A DNA stretch of 64,000 nucleotides from Aphrocallistes beatrix (Eukaryota > Porifera > Hexactinellida > Sceptrulophora > Aphrocallistidae), in assembly GCA_963281255.1 (NCBI GenBank), contig OY725488.1, positions 9,025,524 through 9,089,523 on the forward strand, read 5' to 3'. Positions 10,906-21,699 of this stretch are shown in pieces (position 1 is the stretch's first letter; each line of letters starts with the position of its first letter). The notes under the pieces are model-generated. The model had not been told where the DNA came from, searched no databases, and saw only the letters and a program-made list of their open reading frames with translations. The translations under genes were made by a program, and so were the position numbers.

Positions 10906-11568
10906 GACTGAGACCACCACTCAAAGAGCGTAGCTTGAACAATAAAAGCACATATAACAACATTACCGTCGGAAGCACATTAAAAGTGGTAAGGTCCTTT
11001 CAGTTATGAAAAAACATCGAATCAATGTATTAAAATTCTACACTCATCTGAAACCTGACTTCAAACCAATAAGTATACTGAACTAAATTTAGAATAGTCA
11101 CGCACATTGTATAATTAACTGGCAACTTGGACAATAACCATCAACTCTCTGCAAGGTGTAAAAGGACCATATCATGAGAAGATCGGATAAAAAAATCCGT
11201 GGTGCATTTCAATTATATTTCAGGTGTGTAATTACTCTGCTCTTTCCAGTCAATTCGACTTACAGCTTCATTCAGCATTCCTCTCCAGTACAAACACGTA
11301 CTAGTTTAAAACAAAACGATAATGCAAATGACACAGTTCTTCACCACTGATCACCAATTTATATAAAATATTACACATTACACAGGAGACTACGTCGATA
11401 TTCACCCATCAAGTCTATCAAATTCATTGTAGCAATTCAGTACACTATTTAGTAGAAAAAATTATCATCATAAATACACAGTCTGTAAATTAGAATACAA
11501 ATCCAGAACAGAAAACTAAACTAAAAACAGATAAAGACAAATGAGCGGGGGAATATGCAAATTCATTT
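10906..11568. other. Spacer with duplicated NHL-A 3' flank
   Basis: No gene seen. From about 11,340 the text (CACAGGAGACTACGTCGATA, then AGTCTGTAAATTAGAATAC) recurs at 51,190-51,316, downstream of the NHL-A gene at 52.5 kb, showing that the duplicated cassette extends past the stop codon. Confidence 0.5.
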
Positions 11569-12819
11569 TTAGAACGCCAAAAGTCGATGGTTGTGACCTA
11601 CAAGAATGATTCTCCCTCTCGCATCTAGTGTGACACCACAAGGATTCTGTATGCTATCAGTGATTTTATGAACTAAATCTCCTTCTTGATTGAATAGAAC
11701 AACAGCGTGTTGGTAATAATCTGATATAATAAAGTTACCAGCACCATCTATACAGAATGAATAGGGTTGTTTCAAATGTTTGGAAATAGAAGTGAGAACA
11801 GCATTCTGTACCTGAGTCAGGTTATAGTTGAAAGAATAGAGGAAAGGGTTAGTGTAGCTCAGCACATAAATGTACTCGTTGGTTAGTTTTATGTCAGAAG
11901 GAGATTTCAGTATTTCTCTTCCAAACTGAGACTTGAATAGGAAATCTTTAGAGAATATTTGGATTCGATTATTATTACAATCACACACAAATATATCTCC
12001 ATTCGATTCATTGATAGTAATGCCACGTGGGTGATTCAATTGTCCTTCTCCATTCCCAGGAGTTCCTATCTGTTTCATAAATGTTCCATTCAGGTCATAA
12101 ACTAACAAACAACCACCATCGTACTGAGATACAAACACTTTATTCTGACTGAAAGAAATGGAAATAGGATAATTCATCTTACCAGCTCCATCTCTATCTC
12201 CAAACTTGTAAGAATACTTTCCGTCTTTGTCAAATACTTGCACTCTGTTGTTACTGTGATCTGCTACGAAAATATTACCAGTCTGGTAGTGTACTGCTAC
12301 TCCCCAAGGATTTTTAAATTGTACTTCCTTACCACCTGATGTCCCTCCTCCTATACTGAGTACTGGAGTCACTTTTCGCTCATAATCTACTACAGGTAGG
12401 TTAGATACTACAGAAGTAGAGTTAGTAACAGCAAGTCTACCAATAGTACCAGCTAACTCCAATATTGTCTTGTCAAAGTCAAGACTGATGTGTTTAGATT
12501 CGAACTGAGATTCAAATTCTTTTCGTTTCTCTGATAATAGTGCGATGATTGAGCTTTGAGTTTCTTTGAGATTTTCAGATTTTATTTCATTTTTGGTACA
12601 CTGTAACACTCGTTCTAGTTCTGTTAGAGATTGTTTGTGTTTATCTCTCTCTCTTTTGTGAGAATTTAACATTCCTTCCAATTCGTTTAACAGTTTATTC
12701 TTTTCCTCTTTCAAACAGTTAATCAATTGACAGAAACGAGTTTCTATTTCCTTTTGAACTTTTGATATCTCAATTTCGAAATTATTTTCCTCGGACGAGA
12801 CAACATCTGCTGTTGCCAT
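11569..12819 (-). CDS. Coiled-coil NHL-repeat protein, family A (copy 1)
   Basis: 416 residues, single exon, starting MATADVV. Residues 12-105 are a charged, heptad-rich coiled coil (Glu/Lys/Arg/Leu). Residues 150-416 are NHL repeats, visible in PWGVAVHYQTGNIFVADHSN, HPRGITINESNGDIFVCD and CGVTLDARGRIILVGHNHRL; about six blades would close a beta-propeller. The architecture equals the C-terminal half of TRIM-NHL proteins without RING or B-box. In known families, NHL propellers bind RNA or protein, and the coil would mediate dimerisation; no enzymatic residues are evident. Paralogues are at 14.0, 25.9 and 52.5 kb, with a 5' fragment at 38.0 kb. Residues 165-167 (GGGTS) carry one glycine more than its sisters. 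Confidence 0.88.
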   Translation of the reverse strand: MATADVVSSEENNFEIEISKVQKEIETRFCQLINCLKEEKNKLLNELEGMLNSHKRERDKHKQSLTELERVLQCTKNEIKSENLKETQSSIIALLSEKRKEFESQFESKHISLDFDKTILELAGTIGRLAVTNSTSVVSNLPVVDYERKVTPVLSIGGGTSGGKEVQFKNPWGVAVHYQTGNIFVADHSNNRVQVFDKDGKYSYKFGDRDGAGKMNYPISISFSQNKVFVSQYDGGCLLVYDLNGTFMKQIGTPGNGEGQLNHPRGITINESNGDIFVCDCNNNRIQIFSKDFLFKSQFGREILKSPSDIKLTNEYIYVLSYTNPFLYSFNYNLTQVQNAVLTSISKHLKQPYSFCIDGAGNFIISDYYQHAVVLFNQEGDLVHKITDSIQNPCGVTLDARGRIILVGHNHRLLAF

Positions 12820-14048
12820 TTTAGATTAAAATAAATCTGAATAAAATGAAATTGTAAAACAATTTATTTTACATAACTAAGATCCACAATTATTGTGAAA
12901 GTGAAACTTCAGTCAATTCTATAAGTAAGAAGTTTGTCATATCATATTGTCCTGCAAAGCAATATTTACGAATTTATTCTAGTTTTTAGAAATTTCTTAG
13001 TATTTCATTTCCAATTTTAGTTAAAAAAATAAGTCAAAAACAATATTATCTCGATTTCAGGTTCAGTTAGCAGCCCTAATTGACTATATAAGGGCACTTT
13101 ACAACTACCAGTACCATGGATATTTACAAATTGGTCTCTCTGAGTCAATTTTTGTAGATGGACAATTTTTATTTAAATTGTGGATAAACCAAAGTGACTA
13201 GGTCATTCTTATGAAAATTTCAATAGGAACCTTTTTCGGTTAAAATAATATAAATTCCTTTAAAATTGTCACTCTTAGCTGGCAGTGTGTCTCCAGTATC
13301 GATCGCGTGCTCGGACGTTTCTGTTCTTCCAGGCTTCTCATCAAACGTCGATTCGAGTTCATCAATGAGGTCGTTTACTCTCTCCGCTGAGTTAGACTCA
13401 GTTCGGGATTGAAGATTTCCTCATCACTATTAGACAGTGCTCTTTGTCCGTCATACTTGTTCCACGGTCTTTGTCCTTCGAGCAGATCTCTCCAGTCACT
13501 TTCGCTGATATACTTACTCTCGACTCTCTCAATTCGGCTGTTCCTTCGAACCGTATATTGACAATGGTATATTGACTCAGTGAACTTAATCAAAAATAGA
13601 TCTCGAATCTCAAAAATGGATAGAGAAGACTCAAAAGTCCAAACACAGACTAGATGGATTATACTTAGAATCTTGTCCATCAGGGAGTCTTTGTATATTT
13701 CAACTTAATCGCAAAAACAAACAATTACAAAGAACAATCAATCATTCGACACATGAACTTTCAGAATGACTTTTCCAACAAATTTGATTTAAATGATTAC
13801 ACTATTAATACCTGAACTAAATAGAGTTTGAGAAGTAAGCCTTATTGGAACTGAAATCGAGAATAACAAATCTCAATACATACTAACGTCCTGAATTAAG
13901 TAATTTGATAAGATCAAGCTAATGCAGCAAACATAAAGATTAATAGTAAAGCAAGAAATCAGTATTCTAAACGTTACAATGAGAACGAATAAGAAGATAG
14001 AAATGGAAATAGAGAACAAAGGTATCTAAAAAAAACATTCAATCAATG
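12820..14048 (-). other. Spacer with a possible small secreted-protein gene (about 13,200-13,680)
   Basis: A minus-strand frame at 13,375-13,680 encodes 101 residues. Its start (MDKILSIIHLVCVWTFESS) resembles a signal peptide and the remainder is acidic. Directly after its stop, another frame reads RVNDLIDELESTFDEKP and continues to about 13,210, which also looks coding. The switch could be a short intron with a GTAAAC donor or a frameshift. I recognise no family and no second copy occurs in the window, so coding status is uncertain. Nothing else is seen in the interval. Confidence 0.3.
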
Positions 14049-15296
14049 TTAAAATATCAAAAGACGGTGGTTATATCCTACTAAGATTATTCTCCCTCTT
14101 GAATCTAGTGTGACACCCATCGGCCTCTGTACGCTGTCCGTGATTCTATGAACTACATCTCCTTGATGATTGAATATTATAACAGCATTCTGTTTGTGAT
14201 TTGATATAATGAAGTTACCAGCACCATCTATACAGAAAGACCAAGGATTGTTCAAATGCTTGGAAATAGAAGTGAGGACAGGACTCTGTACCTGAGTTAG
14301 GTCATGTCTGAAGGAATAGAAGAAAGGTTTGTTGTAACTGAGTACATAAATAAGCTCGCTGGTTAGTTTTATGTCAGTAGGATACTTCAGTATCCCTTGT
14401 CCGAACTGAGATTTGAAATGGAAACATTTCGAGTATATTTGCATCTTATCATTACTACTATCACAGACAAATATTTCTCCATTAGACTGATTGATAGTAA
14501 TACCATGTGGGTGGTTAAACTGACCTTCTCCATTCCCTGGAGTTCCTATCTGTTGGAGAAAAGTGCCATTTAAATCATAAACTAACAAACAACTACCCGT
14601 GTACTGAGATACGAATACTTTATTTTGGTAGAAATCTATATAAAGAGGTTGTTTCATCTTACCAGCTCCATCTCTATCTCCAAACTTGTACAAATACTTT
14701 CCGTCTTTATCGAATACTTGAACTCTATGGTTAAGCTCCTCCACTACGAAAATATTGCCAGTTAGGTGGTGTACTGATACTCCAGAAGGATGAGAGAACT
14801 GTCCTTCCTCACCACCTGATGTCCCTCCTATACTGAGTACAGGAGACACTCTTCCCTCATAATCTACAGCAGGGAGACGAGATGCTAGTCTAGTCGAGTC
14901 AGAAACAGTCACTCTACCAATAGTACCAGCTAAATGCAATACTGTCTCATCAAACTCAACACTGACACGCTTACAATCGAACTCAGATTTAAACTTTTCA
15001 CGTTTTTCTGTTAATTGTTTGATAATCGACTCAGTTAATTCGTTTAGATCGTTTGATTTGAAATTTTCTTCAGCAAACTTCAACCCTGCTTCAAGTTCTG
15101 TTAGAGATTGTTTGTGTTTATCTCTTTCTCTCTTAAAAGTGTCTAGAATCTCTTCCAACTCAATCACAAGTTCTCTCTCCCTCTCTCTCAAGCGATTGAT
15201 CAGTTCACGGAAATGAGTTTCTATCTCACGTTTTGCTTCCGAGATTTCACTTTCAAAACTTAATATTTCAGGTGGAGCTACAATAGTGGTTGCCAT
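14049..15296 (-). CDS. Coiled-coil NHL-repeat protein, family A (copy 2)
   Basis: 415 residues, single exon, starting MATTIVAPPEI. Coiled coil at about 14-110 (REIETHFRELINRLRERERE), then NHL propeller at about 150-415 with repeats such as HPSGVSVHHLTGNIFVVEEL and HPHGITINQSNGEIFVCD. This is the most diverged member of family A here: it lies 1.2 kb upstream of copy 1 and is clearly an older tandem duplicate than those at 25.9 and 52.5 kb, which resemble copy 1. Likely a cytoplasmic scaffold or RNA/protein binder by family analogy. No RING or B-box is found upstream, so this is probably the full protein. Confidence 0.88.
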   Translation of the reverse strand: MATTIVAPPEILSFESEISEAKREIETHFRELINRLRERERELVIELEEILDTFKRERDKHKQSLTELEAGLKFAEENFKSNDLNELTESIIKQLTEKREKFKSEFDCKRVSVEFDETVLHLAGTIGRVTVSDSTRLASRLPAVDYEGRVSPVLSIGGTSGGEEGQFSHPSGVSVHHLTGNIFVVEELNHRVQVFDKDGKYLYKFGDRDGAGKMKQPLYIDFYQNKVFVSQYTGSCLLVYDLNGTFLQQIGTPGNGEGQFNHPHGITINQSNGEIFVCDSSNDKMQIYSKCFHFKSQFGQGILKYPTDIKLTSELIYVLSYNKPFFYSFRHDLTQVQSPVLTSISKHLNNPWSFCIDGAGNFIISNHKQNAVIIFNHQGDVVHRITDSVQRPMGVTLDSRGRIILVGYNHRLLIF

Positions 15297-15730
15297 AACG
15301 AAATTGCTAAGTAAGAATCAAACCAAAAAATTAAACTAATGAACTCAAGGAGAATTCCTACGAATGCTCCCTCTAATTTCTGGGGGGCACGACTTCTGAC
15401 AGGGTGTGCATCAGAAAATCTGGTAATGCACGAAAGAAAATGACCAAAGAGTTAACATTAATGTGACACAAAAATCTATCTTCCTTGCGTAACGAATTCT
15501 AACTACATAATTCTTAAACCACGAACAAGAATGTAATAATAAAAAATACGGAATGGAAGTGTATAGCTGTATACTTACAATATTAAGTTTATTCGGAAAT
15601 AGGATTCATCTATCAAACTCTCTAATCTTTAGCGTCTCACATCACAATGGAACTAACTGATTTCAGTTCTAATTTGCGTGTGTCTCCTGACGGATTGAGA
15701 TTGTGTCCTTGTGGGTAGTCTGGACTGTGG

Positions 15731-15762
15731 AGGAGGAGGAGGAGGAGGAGGAGGAGGAGGCT
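15731..15762 (+). repeat. GGA microsatellite
   Basis: About ten units of GGA in an otherwise AT-rich spacer. Just after it (15,795-15,850) is a weak echo of the GGTTAACC-type element found at 35.6 kb (words CACCGCCGTCAATCTCGGTT). Confidence 0.8.
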
Positions 15763-15904
15763 GGAGCAGAGTAGTCAGATTTTGGTTCATTTAATTCCTG
15801 AACACATAAGCCGGATCACCGCCGTCAATCTCGGTTATTGGTTGGATTTCTAACTATTTACAGTTGGGAGATTTTATCTTAAAATTATATCCAAATGAAG
15901 CAAC

Positions 15905-16620
15905 GCCTGCTGTTGCCATTGAATATTAGTTGCGACAGGGAGGGGAAATGTTATTCATGTTCAAACAATCAGGTTTTCGAACTCTCAATATCGGTGCCTT
16001 TGAGGACTTTCTTCTGGGTGAGGCAGTATTCAACTTCGACCTGAACAGATATCTCCTCACAGTTCTCCAATTTCTGATTGACATCCACCTGTGTGCACCA
16101 CAGACATTCCTTTGCTTCTCTTAGAGACTCCTGCATAGCAACATCCTCGTTCTCTCCTCAGAGTCTGAACCTGCATCGGAACTTCTTCAGGTCATCAACA
16201 CGCTGGCAACGTACGCAGCTTGTACGAGCTTCTCGACGATGATTCCTTCATCGCAACAAATCAAGAGTTCGAGGGTCCAACGCACACGCCAGCTTGTAGA
16301 GACATCATTGCACTGTGCTCTGTCTCTTCCAACTAACTCGTCCATCTCCGTGTTCAAGCTAGTCAATCCTGCTCCGTTCTCTGAGCTCACAGTGCATACC
16401 GTGCAGGCTGGAGCAAAGCACTGCTGTGCCATCATCTCACTGTGCATCAACGTAGCAACATCAGAGGCTCCATGGCATGCATTAATTCGGCGATCACGTT
16501 GCACTGGAAACGGCTGAGGCGCAAGGAAGTGGAATTCAGAAGTTTGAGAGCCGCCTTCTTCTCTGCGTCGAGAGCTCTCAAGCAAGCTGTGCTCACCTGT
16601 GCAACGAGTGTCACAGTGAT
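15905..16620 (-). pseudogene. Decayed coiled-coil gene relic
   Basis: On the minus strand, two stretches look like former coding sequence in different frames. One reads ALDAEKKAALKLLNS then RFQCNVIAELMHAME (about 16,470-16,590). The other reads ESLREAKECLWCTQVDVNQK and ends at a stop near 15,978. Stops and frame changes separate them. The portion 16,285-16,515 recurs at 58,840-59,072, and the tail motif (ECLWCTQVDVNQKLENCEE) resembles a reading at 28,880-28,960 (MCLLCAENVDSEMERNRCE). All three lie downstream of an NHL-B gene, so this relic belongs to the repeated cassette. The original family is unknown. Confidence 0.45.
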
Positions 16621-17104
16621 TCTACGCTACACTGGAACTCTGAAGAGATTCATATCACATGCGACTTCCTTTGACACCTTAGAACGGAGAAATAATACAC
16701 TCACTTGGTTGTGGAACACAATAATAAATAACAGTGAATATAATATTCTACAAATTAAACAGTTCAGTGCAAAGATATTAACTTCGGGAATGGTGAAATT
16801 CTCCCAATCAAAATAGCACTAAACTTCTAAAGTTTTACGTGGAAGCAAATCCATAAAATCAATTTAAAATTATAAAAAATTGCAATTTCTAAACTTAGAT
16901 GGTTCAGAAAGTCTATAGCAGAAACAAATTCGATCTAACATTCTGACAGATGGGAACTAACTATTCAATATCTGATAATTACTTACAGAAAAACCAGCAA
17001 AGGACAAAACTCTATGTAGAATTGAATAACACTGAAAATAGAACAAATACAAGAATAAACATAATCAAAATAGTAGTTCAGTTCCAAAACAATAGTTAGT
17101 TCAA

Positions 17105-18385
17105 TCAGAAAGCTTGAAGACAACTCCTAGGATTCCTCTGTACTACAATAATCCTATTTGAATTATCTAGTGCTACTCCAGCAGGATGGTATAATTTCTC
17201 ATTCTCAGTTAAGTCTTCATTGGTAATGGTGTGTATCGTATCTCCTTCATTGTTGAATATCTTGATTTGATTACCCACATAATCAGCTACTATGATATTC
17301 CCCACTTGATCGATAGTAAAGAAATAACTAAATTTAATCTCTCCTTTTGGTATCAAACATCTTATCAGATCTCCTTCTAGAGAAAATATCTGGAGATGGA
17401 AAGTAGGACAGTGACCAAACATTACATACATGTTGTTCTGATAGAGTTTCATACTGTATGTTTTAGTATTTGATTGTAAATGAGAAGATTTCAGTTTGAT
17501 TCTTCTGAGGAATTTCAGATTCATGTCAAACACAACTATTGATTGGTTTAGAAGTTCACATCCATAAATGTTTGTCTGTTTATAAACCTCAATTCCCCAA
17601 ATAGAATTCTCTGTTTTCGCTGACTCAATTAAGTTGTTAGAAGATTTGTTTAGTTTCAACAAATAGCTTCCACTCGCCACGAAAAGGAATGCATTGGTTA
17701 GAGCTATTCCAGTAGATCCACTTACTATCCTATCAGTAATGGAGTGGAGATGGTTTCCTTCAGAATCGAAAACTTGAATTCTAGGACAGTTCAGATCTGT
17801 TACAAAAATATTCTGTGTTGTATTGTCAATAGCTATCTGCATTGGTTCTGAAATCTGATCAGGACCTTCCCCATTAGTAACACGAGACCAGACAGGACGT
17901 ACTTTCACAGAATAGTCCACACGTTGCACAGGTTTCTCCTTCAGACACACAACCTTACACACATCACTCACTGACACTTTTACTCCCTCCACATTCCACT
18001 CCACCTCTACCCACCCAACTGTCACTCCTTCTCTCCCTAATACTTCTCCAATACCATCTTCCAGACTACGCACATTCTTCTGAAGCAGATCTCTCAACTT
18101 GTTCTCTGTCAGATCTCTCTCCAGACCCTCTCGAGCTGTGTTCAGCTGTTGGAGGAGAGCTCTCTTCTCTGTCAACTCTGCTCTCACTCGATCTACAATC
18201 TCATCTAGCTCTCTCAACACACTTTCCTCCCTAGCTGCTAGCAGCAGGTGGAGCTGGTGGAAATAGCTTCTCACTTTCTCTTTCTCTCTCTGCACCTGAC
18301 TCCTCAACTCCTCCAACTCTCTCTCCACCCTCTCCTCTCCCAGCAATGATTCTGCTGATAGACGCGTGGCCATTCCTCGATTCAA
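17105..18385 (-). CDS. Coiled-coil NHL-repeat protein, family B (copy 1)
   Basis: 426 residues, single exon, starting MNRGMATRLSAESLL. Residues 14-105 form a long coiled coil (EERVERELEELRSQVQREKE) rich in Glu, Arg and Leu. Residues 165-426 form degenerate NHL blades, for example TQNIFVTDLNCPRIQVFDSE and QVGNIIVADYVGNQIKIFNN, ending in SCLQAF. No RING or B-box is present. The coil-encoding part is GC-richer than the propeller part. Family B shares the plan of family A but has a different coil and lower blade conservation. Near-identical copies are at 29.7 and 40.7 kb and a broken one at 59.3 kb. Differences among copies cluster in the propeller, which suggests changing binding faces on a constant scaffold; that is inference. 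Confidence 0.88.
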   Translation of the reverse strand: MNRGMATRLSAESLLGEERVERELEELRSQVQREKEKVRSYFHQLHLLLAAREESVLRELDEIVDRVRAELTEKRALLQQLNTAREGLERDLTENKLRDLLQKNVRSLEDGIGEVLGREGVTVGWVEVEWNVEGVKVSVSDVCKVVCLKEKPVQRVDYSVKVRPVWSRVTNGEGPDQISEPMQIAIDNTTQNIFVTDLNCPRIQVFDSEGNHLHSITDRIVSGSTGIALTNAFLFVASGSYLLKLNKSSNNLIESAKTENSIWGIEVYKQTNIYGCELLNQSIVVFDMNLKFLRRIKLKSSHLQSNTKTYSMKLYQNNMYVMFGHCPTFHLQIFSLEGDLIRCLIPKGEIKFSYFFTIDQVGNIIVADYVGNQIKIFNNEGDTIHTITNEDLTENEKLYHPAGVALDNSNRIIVVQRNPRSCLQAF

Positions 18386-18639
18386 ATACGAACTAATATC
18401 AATAAGAAAATATAACTGAATAGATCAATCAGCGTGGACACACATATAAGCACTTTATACTAATTATCTCTCTAGGATCAAGTTACATTCATCAAACTGT
18501 AACATTTCATGGAACTTACCACATCGAACCAAGAAATCATTTTAGTGGTGAATCAATTGCATTTAAATGTATTGAAAATTTTGAAAAATATCAAACAAAC
18601 TTCATGAAGTATTATAAATATTCGAGTTTATATGCATTA

Positions 18640-18720
18640 GATTCTATGTACTTATGTACTGTTTTGGATTGGGAGAATACAATGTCAACTATTCTACTAC
18701 CGAGACAATACAGGGTGGAA
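18640..18720. repeat. Copy of the ~150-bp upstream element (partial)
   Basis: Reads TACTTATGTACTGTTTTGGA then GGGAGAATACAATGTCAACT, matching the cores at 10.75, 32.0 and 63.5 kb. It starts about 255 bases upstream of the NHL-B start codon. The right half of the element is lost. Confidence 0.55.
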
Positions 18721-19358
18721 CAAAAGCCTTGGCCGGTTGTGAATCTAATTAGTATTCATTCTTTACGAGTACCTCCTATCATAGTATCTAGAGTAGTACT
18801 ACACCACAGTTAGTTACTATATAGATATGCAATTTAAATGGTAGTAATTTTAACTAGATCACACCTCTACTTTCGAGTTTATTTTTCTGAAAATCACTTT
18901 TTCCTGATAAAATTAATGTCAGCGATCTTGGAATTGAGGTCCGTTGTAAAGCAATTAGAATGTTAGAATGAAGCCTAACATGAAAAGGAACTGCAGAAAG
19001 GCTTCAGAAAGGTTTACTCGAATTTGGAACAAAGGATTTTGGATGAGATCTCTGGGGAATTTTGTATGAACGATTGGATGAAATGAAGACCGGAGATAAT
19101 TTTTAACCGTAAAAGGTATGGACGGAGGTCCAACCTACCTTGCTTTAAAATATGGTTGCTAATATCCCTAATAGGGTAAAATTAGTCGTAAAATAGTGAA
19201 TATTTTGGTAGAAAGTAATTCGAGACAATACAAATAAGAAACATTAAATTCTACACACATACAAGTAAATCACTAATTGGAATTAAATCAATACTGGGAA
19301 GAAAGGATGGAGAATGGTAGATAGAAACTGCTGGAAAGAGAGAATAGAGACATTCTTT
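18721..19358. other. Spacer, nothing recognised
   Basis: No gene or inverted-repeat element seen. The part next to 19,359 is the 3' flank of the misato fragment and is shared with 32.26 kb and 42.55 kb. Confidence 0.4.
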
Positions 19359-21027
19359 CTAGTCTGAATCAGAGTCTGAGGGAGACTGCATCTCCACTGG
19401 GGCGGGATATCTGTCCAGTAGAGACAGGAGAGAGTGCTTGCTCTCCTCCATCAAGTCCCTCTCAACATTCTGTCGGATGGAGAACAGGTGCAGATGTGTT
19501 CTCTGCTCGAACAGGTTTGCACAGCTGCTCAGTAGCGAGTAGAGACCGCTGTTGTTCTCAATGGATGTGCCTACCGGGATCTACATGGGAGCATAGTTGG
19601 TAAAAGGAATTTGAGTTATTCTCGGTGTTAATATGGAAATACATTTATATTTAAACTAAATTAGGTTTACGAAATGTTGATGTACACACCTAATGCCAAA
19701 CAGTTCCGTTTTCACATTACTGTATTGAGATCATTTCATGAGTGTCCCGCTTCTAAATTAAAAAATTTCCTATTATGTCTCATACTATTCCATGTACGTA
19801 AATACATTCCTGTTGCTGCCAGTCATGTCCAGCTCTAGTAGGCATATACTTGTATGTACACATGTCATTGATTGGTAGAGAATTAAACTAATATTGATTA
19901 GAGTTCAAACTCGCTAATTGTGGAACAGGGAATGGTTTAGCAGTTTATTATCAAATCATACTGGAATCATTAAACAAGACCTCTTCCCTACATACACAGG
20001 AAACAATGAATTTAAGAAACTAAAAGTAAAAGAAATGGAATCAATATTTGCTGTAATAATTGCATAAAGACTAGTTCTATCGACTGAGACCTGTCCTGGC
20101 AATTTTCAAAACGTGATTGAAACGCTGTCTAGCATGATAAATGAAAAATATCGGACTTCATGGGATGAAACCAAAACTGGGTTGAAAGGAGGTTTTGAGG
20201 GTAGGAAAAAATTCGCAATTTGCATTTGACATGTTCCTACTACCTCTATGAAATATGTCTTAGGTATAAATCCACAATCAAGCGATATAAATGTAACTAA
20301 TTATAGAAATATTAGAATACTCACACTCTTGACGGTTGTAGAAGCTCCAGTCTCCGCCAACTCTTCCCTGCTGACTGAGTGGATGAGTCCGAGGGGAGTT
20401 ATGTCAGCTGTGAACACCTGTGGGAAGGGGTCTCTGAGGGAGAGCGGGGAACTGGCCACAAAAGAGAAACTGGTGCAGTCTGCATATCTGCCTCCGAACT
20501 GGTGGCTGAGGAAGTCACTGAGGGAAGTGGATGAGTCGTAGCATGTGTGCTGAGGGGAACCACAACCGAACAGTTCGTAGGAAGCTGGCACTCCCCTCAC
20601 CACATGGCAGGCTGCGACGGAAAGGGAGCTCTGGTCGACACAGGGGGTGAGGCAGGAGGCAGAGGAGAGGGGGTGGAGAGACAAGGAGTTCACAAGAGTG
20701 GACTTTCCCACGAGTGGGAAGGGAATGTGAGCTGACAGAGCGGTGAGCTTGCGCCCACTCGGGGTCAGAATTGCGCACAAATCCTGGATACCTACTCCAG
20801 CGTCTGGAATGCGGTACATCAGAGAGCAGGTGTCCACAGCTGCTGCCAGCACAGCGGAACTATGGTAGGGGGTAGGCTGGTACGACAGGAACGGAGGAGG
20901 AGGAGGGGAAGGGGGGAGAGTTGATAACGGGGTAACCATGGATGCGTGCTCCAGCCAATCGGAGAGATTGAGAGCTGAGGTGATGGCAGAGGAGAAGGTG
21001 TCAGGAGGACAGGGGAAGGTGAGACAT
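19359..21027 (-). pseudogene. MSTO1: Misato 3' fragment (exons 3-4 only), copy 1
   Basis: The minus strand contains the last coding exon (19,359-19,580; IPVGTSIENNSGLYSLLSSC to the acidic end PSDSDSD and TAG) and the large penultimate exon (20,325 to about 21,027; contains LTPSGRKLTALSAHIPFPLV). The splice signals GTGAGT and TAG are kept, with a ~740-base intron. The penultimate exon breaks off at the word GAGACATGTCGATG, so exons 1, 2 and the start of exon 3 are missing. The same break point is shared with the 33.8 kb copy, so these two derive from one truncated ancestor. A small deletion inside the exon near the break further shortens it. Not expected to make functional misato. Confidence 0.85.
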
Positions 21028-21210
21028 GTCGATGTAAAGGTCTGCAGACTGGACTCATCTCTGATAGATATCTGTCAGACGGAATTCTTCACTTCTCAAC
21101 TGTGACGTGAAGAACACTGGTCTGTACGCGTCAGTCATGTGGATATGTATCTCTGAGACGTGATTTCCTCCAGCGTTAAAATTCTATGACAGCACTTTGC
21201 TTGAATTTGA
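21028..21210 (-). pseudogene. Unidentified exon fragment X, copy 1
   Basis: The reverse strand reads NAGG, then HVSEIHIHMTDAYRPVFFTS, then QLRSEEFRLTDIYQ, without stops, and is preceded by a pyrimidine-rich tract. It is fused to the truncated misato exon. The same piece is fused at 33,817 and occurs unfused at 29,098-29,280. It looks like one exon of another gene whose family I do not recognise. Confidence 0.45.
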
Positions 21211-21699
21211 TATTTTCGCTGCTCAAAACAATATGTACTACACATTTAACTTGAACTAACTTTAATGTAATGATTATCACACTTAATGGTTACTTGAATT
21301 TGAGAAGCGAAGGAGACTGTATATTTTGATCAGAAAATATGTAGAATCTTGATCAGAAAAACAATGTAGTTTGATCAGATATCTGGAATGTATGTAAATT
21401 AGTATTGAAATTCCACATTTCTGATTGAAATTCTACATTTGTTTTCTGATCAAAATATAGTCTCGAGTGAAGCAGTAACGGTAAATGGTAAAATTAATAC
21501 GTTTAATTTTCAATTATATGAGGTAGTTCGTCTGAGTTTCATTATATAAAGATGTTATAATTTCCCGATTAGATCCCAGGAAATTTAGACGATATGGGCA
21601 AAACCGGAGTTGATCCGTAATCACTGATACTATTTTAGCCATAAATCACCTAAGATAGACTTCTAAGATAAACTGAATATATCTGTCCACCATCTAGAG
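21211..21699. other. Spacer shared with 33.99-34.49 kb
   Basis: No gene. Near-identical to 33,986-34,486, including repeated GATCAGAAAA / TTTTCTGATC words that pair as a ~15-base inverted repeat (about 21,330 and 21,440). Confidence 0.55.

Noticed and set aside
20547-21058. Short frames opposite or in other phases of the misato exon 3 copies
   Set aside because: Shadows of a GC-rich exon; the misato frame alone matches a known family and is shared by all copies.
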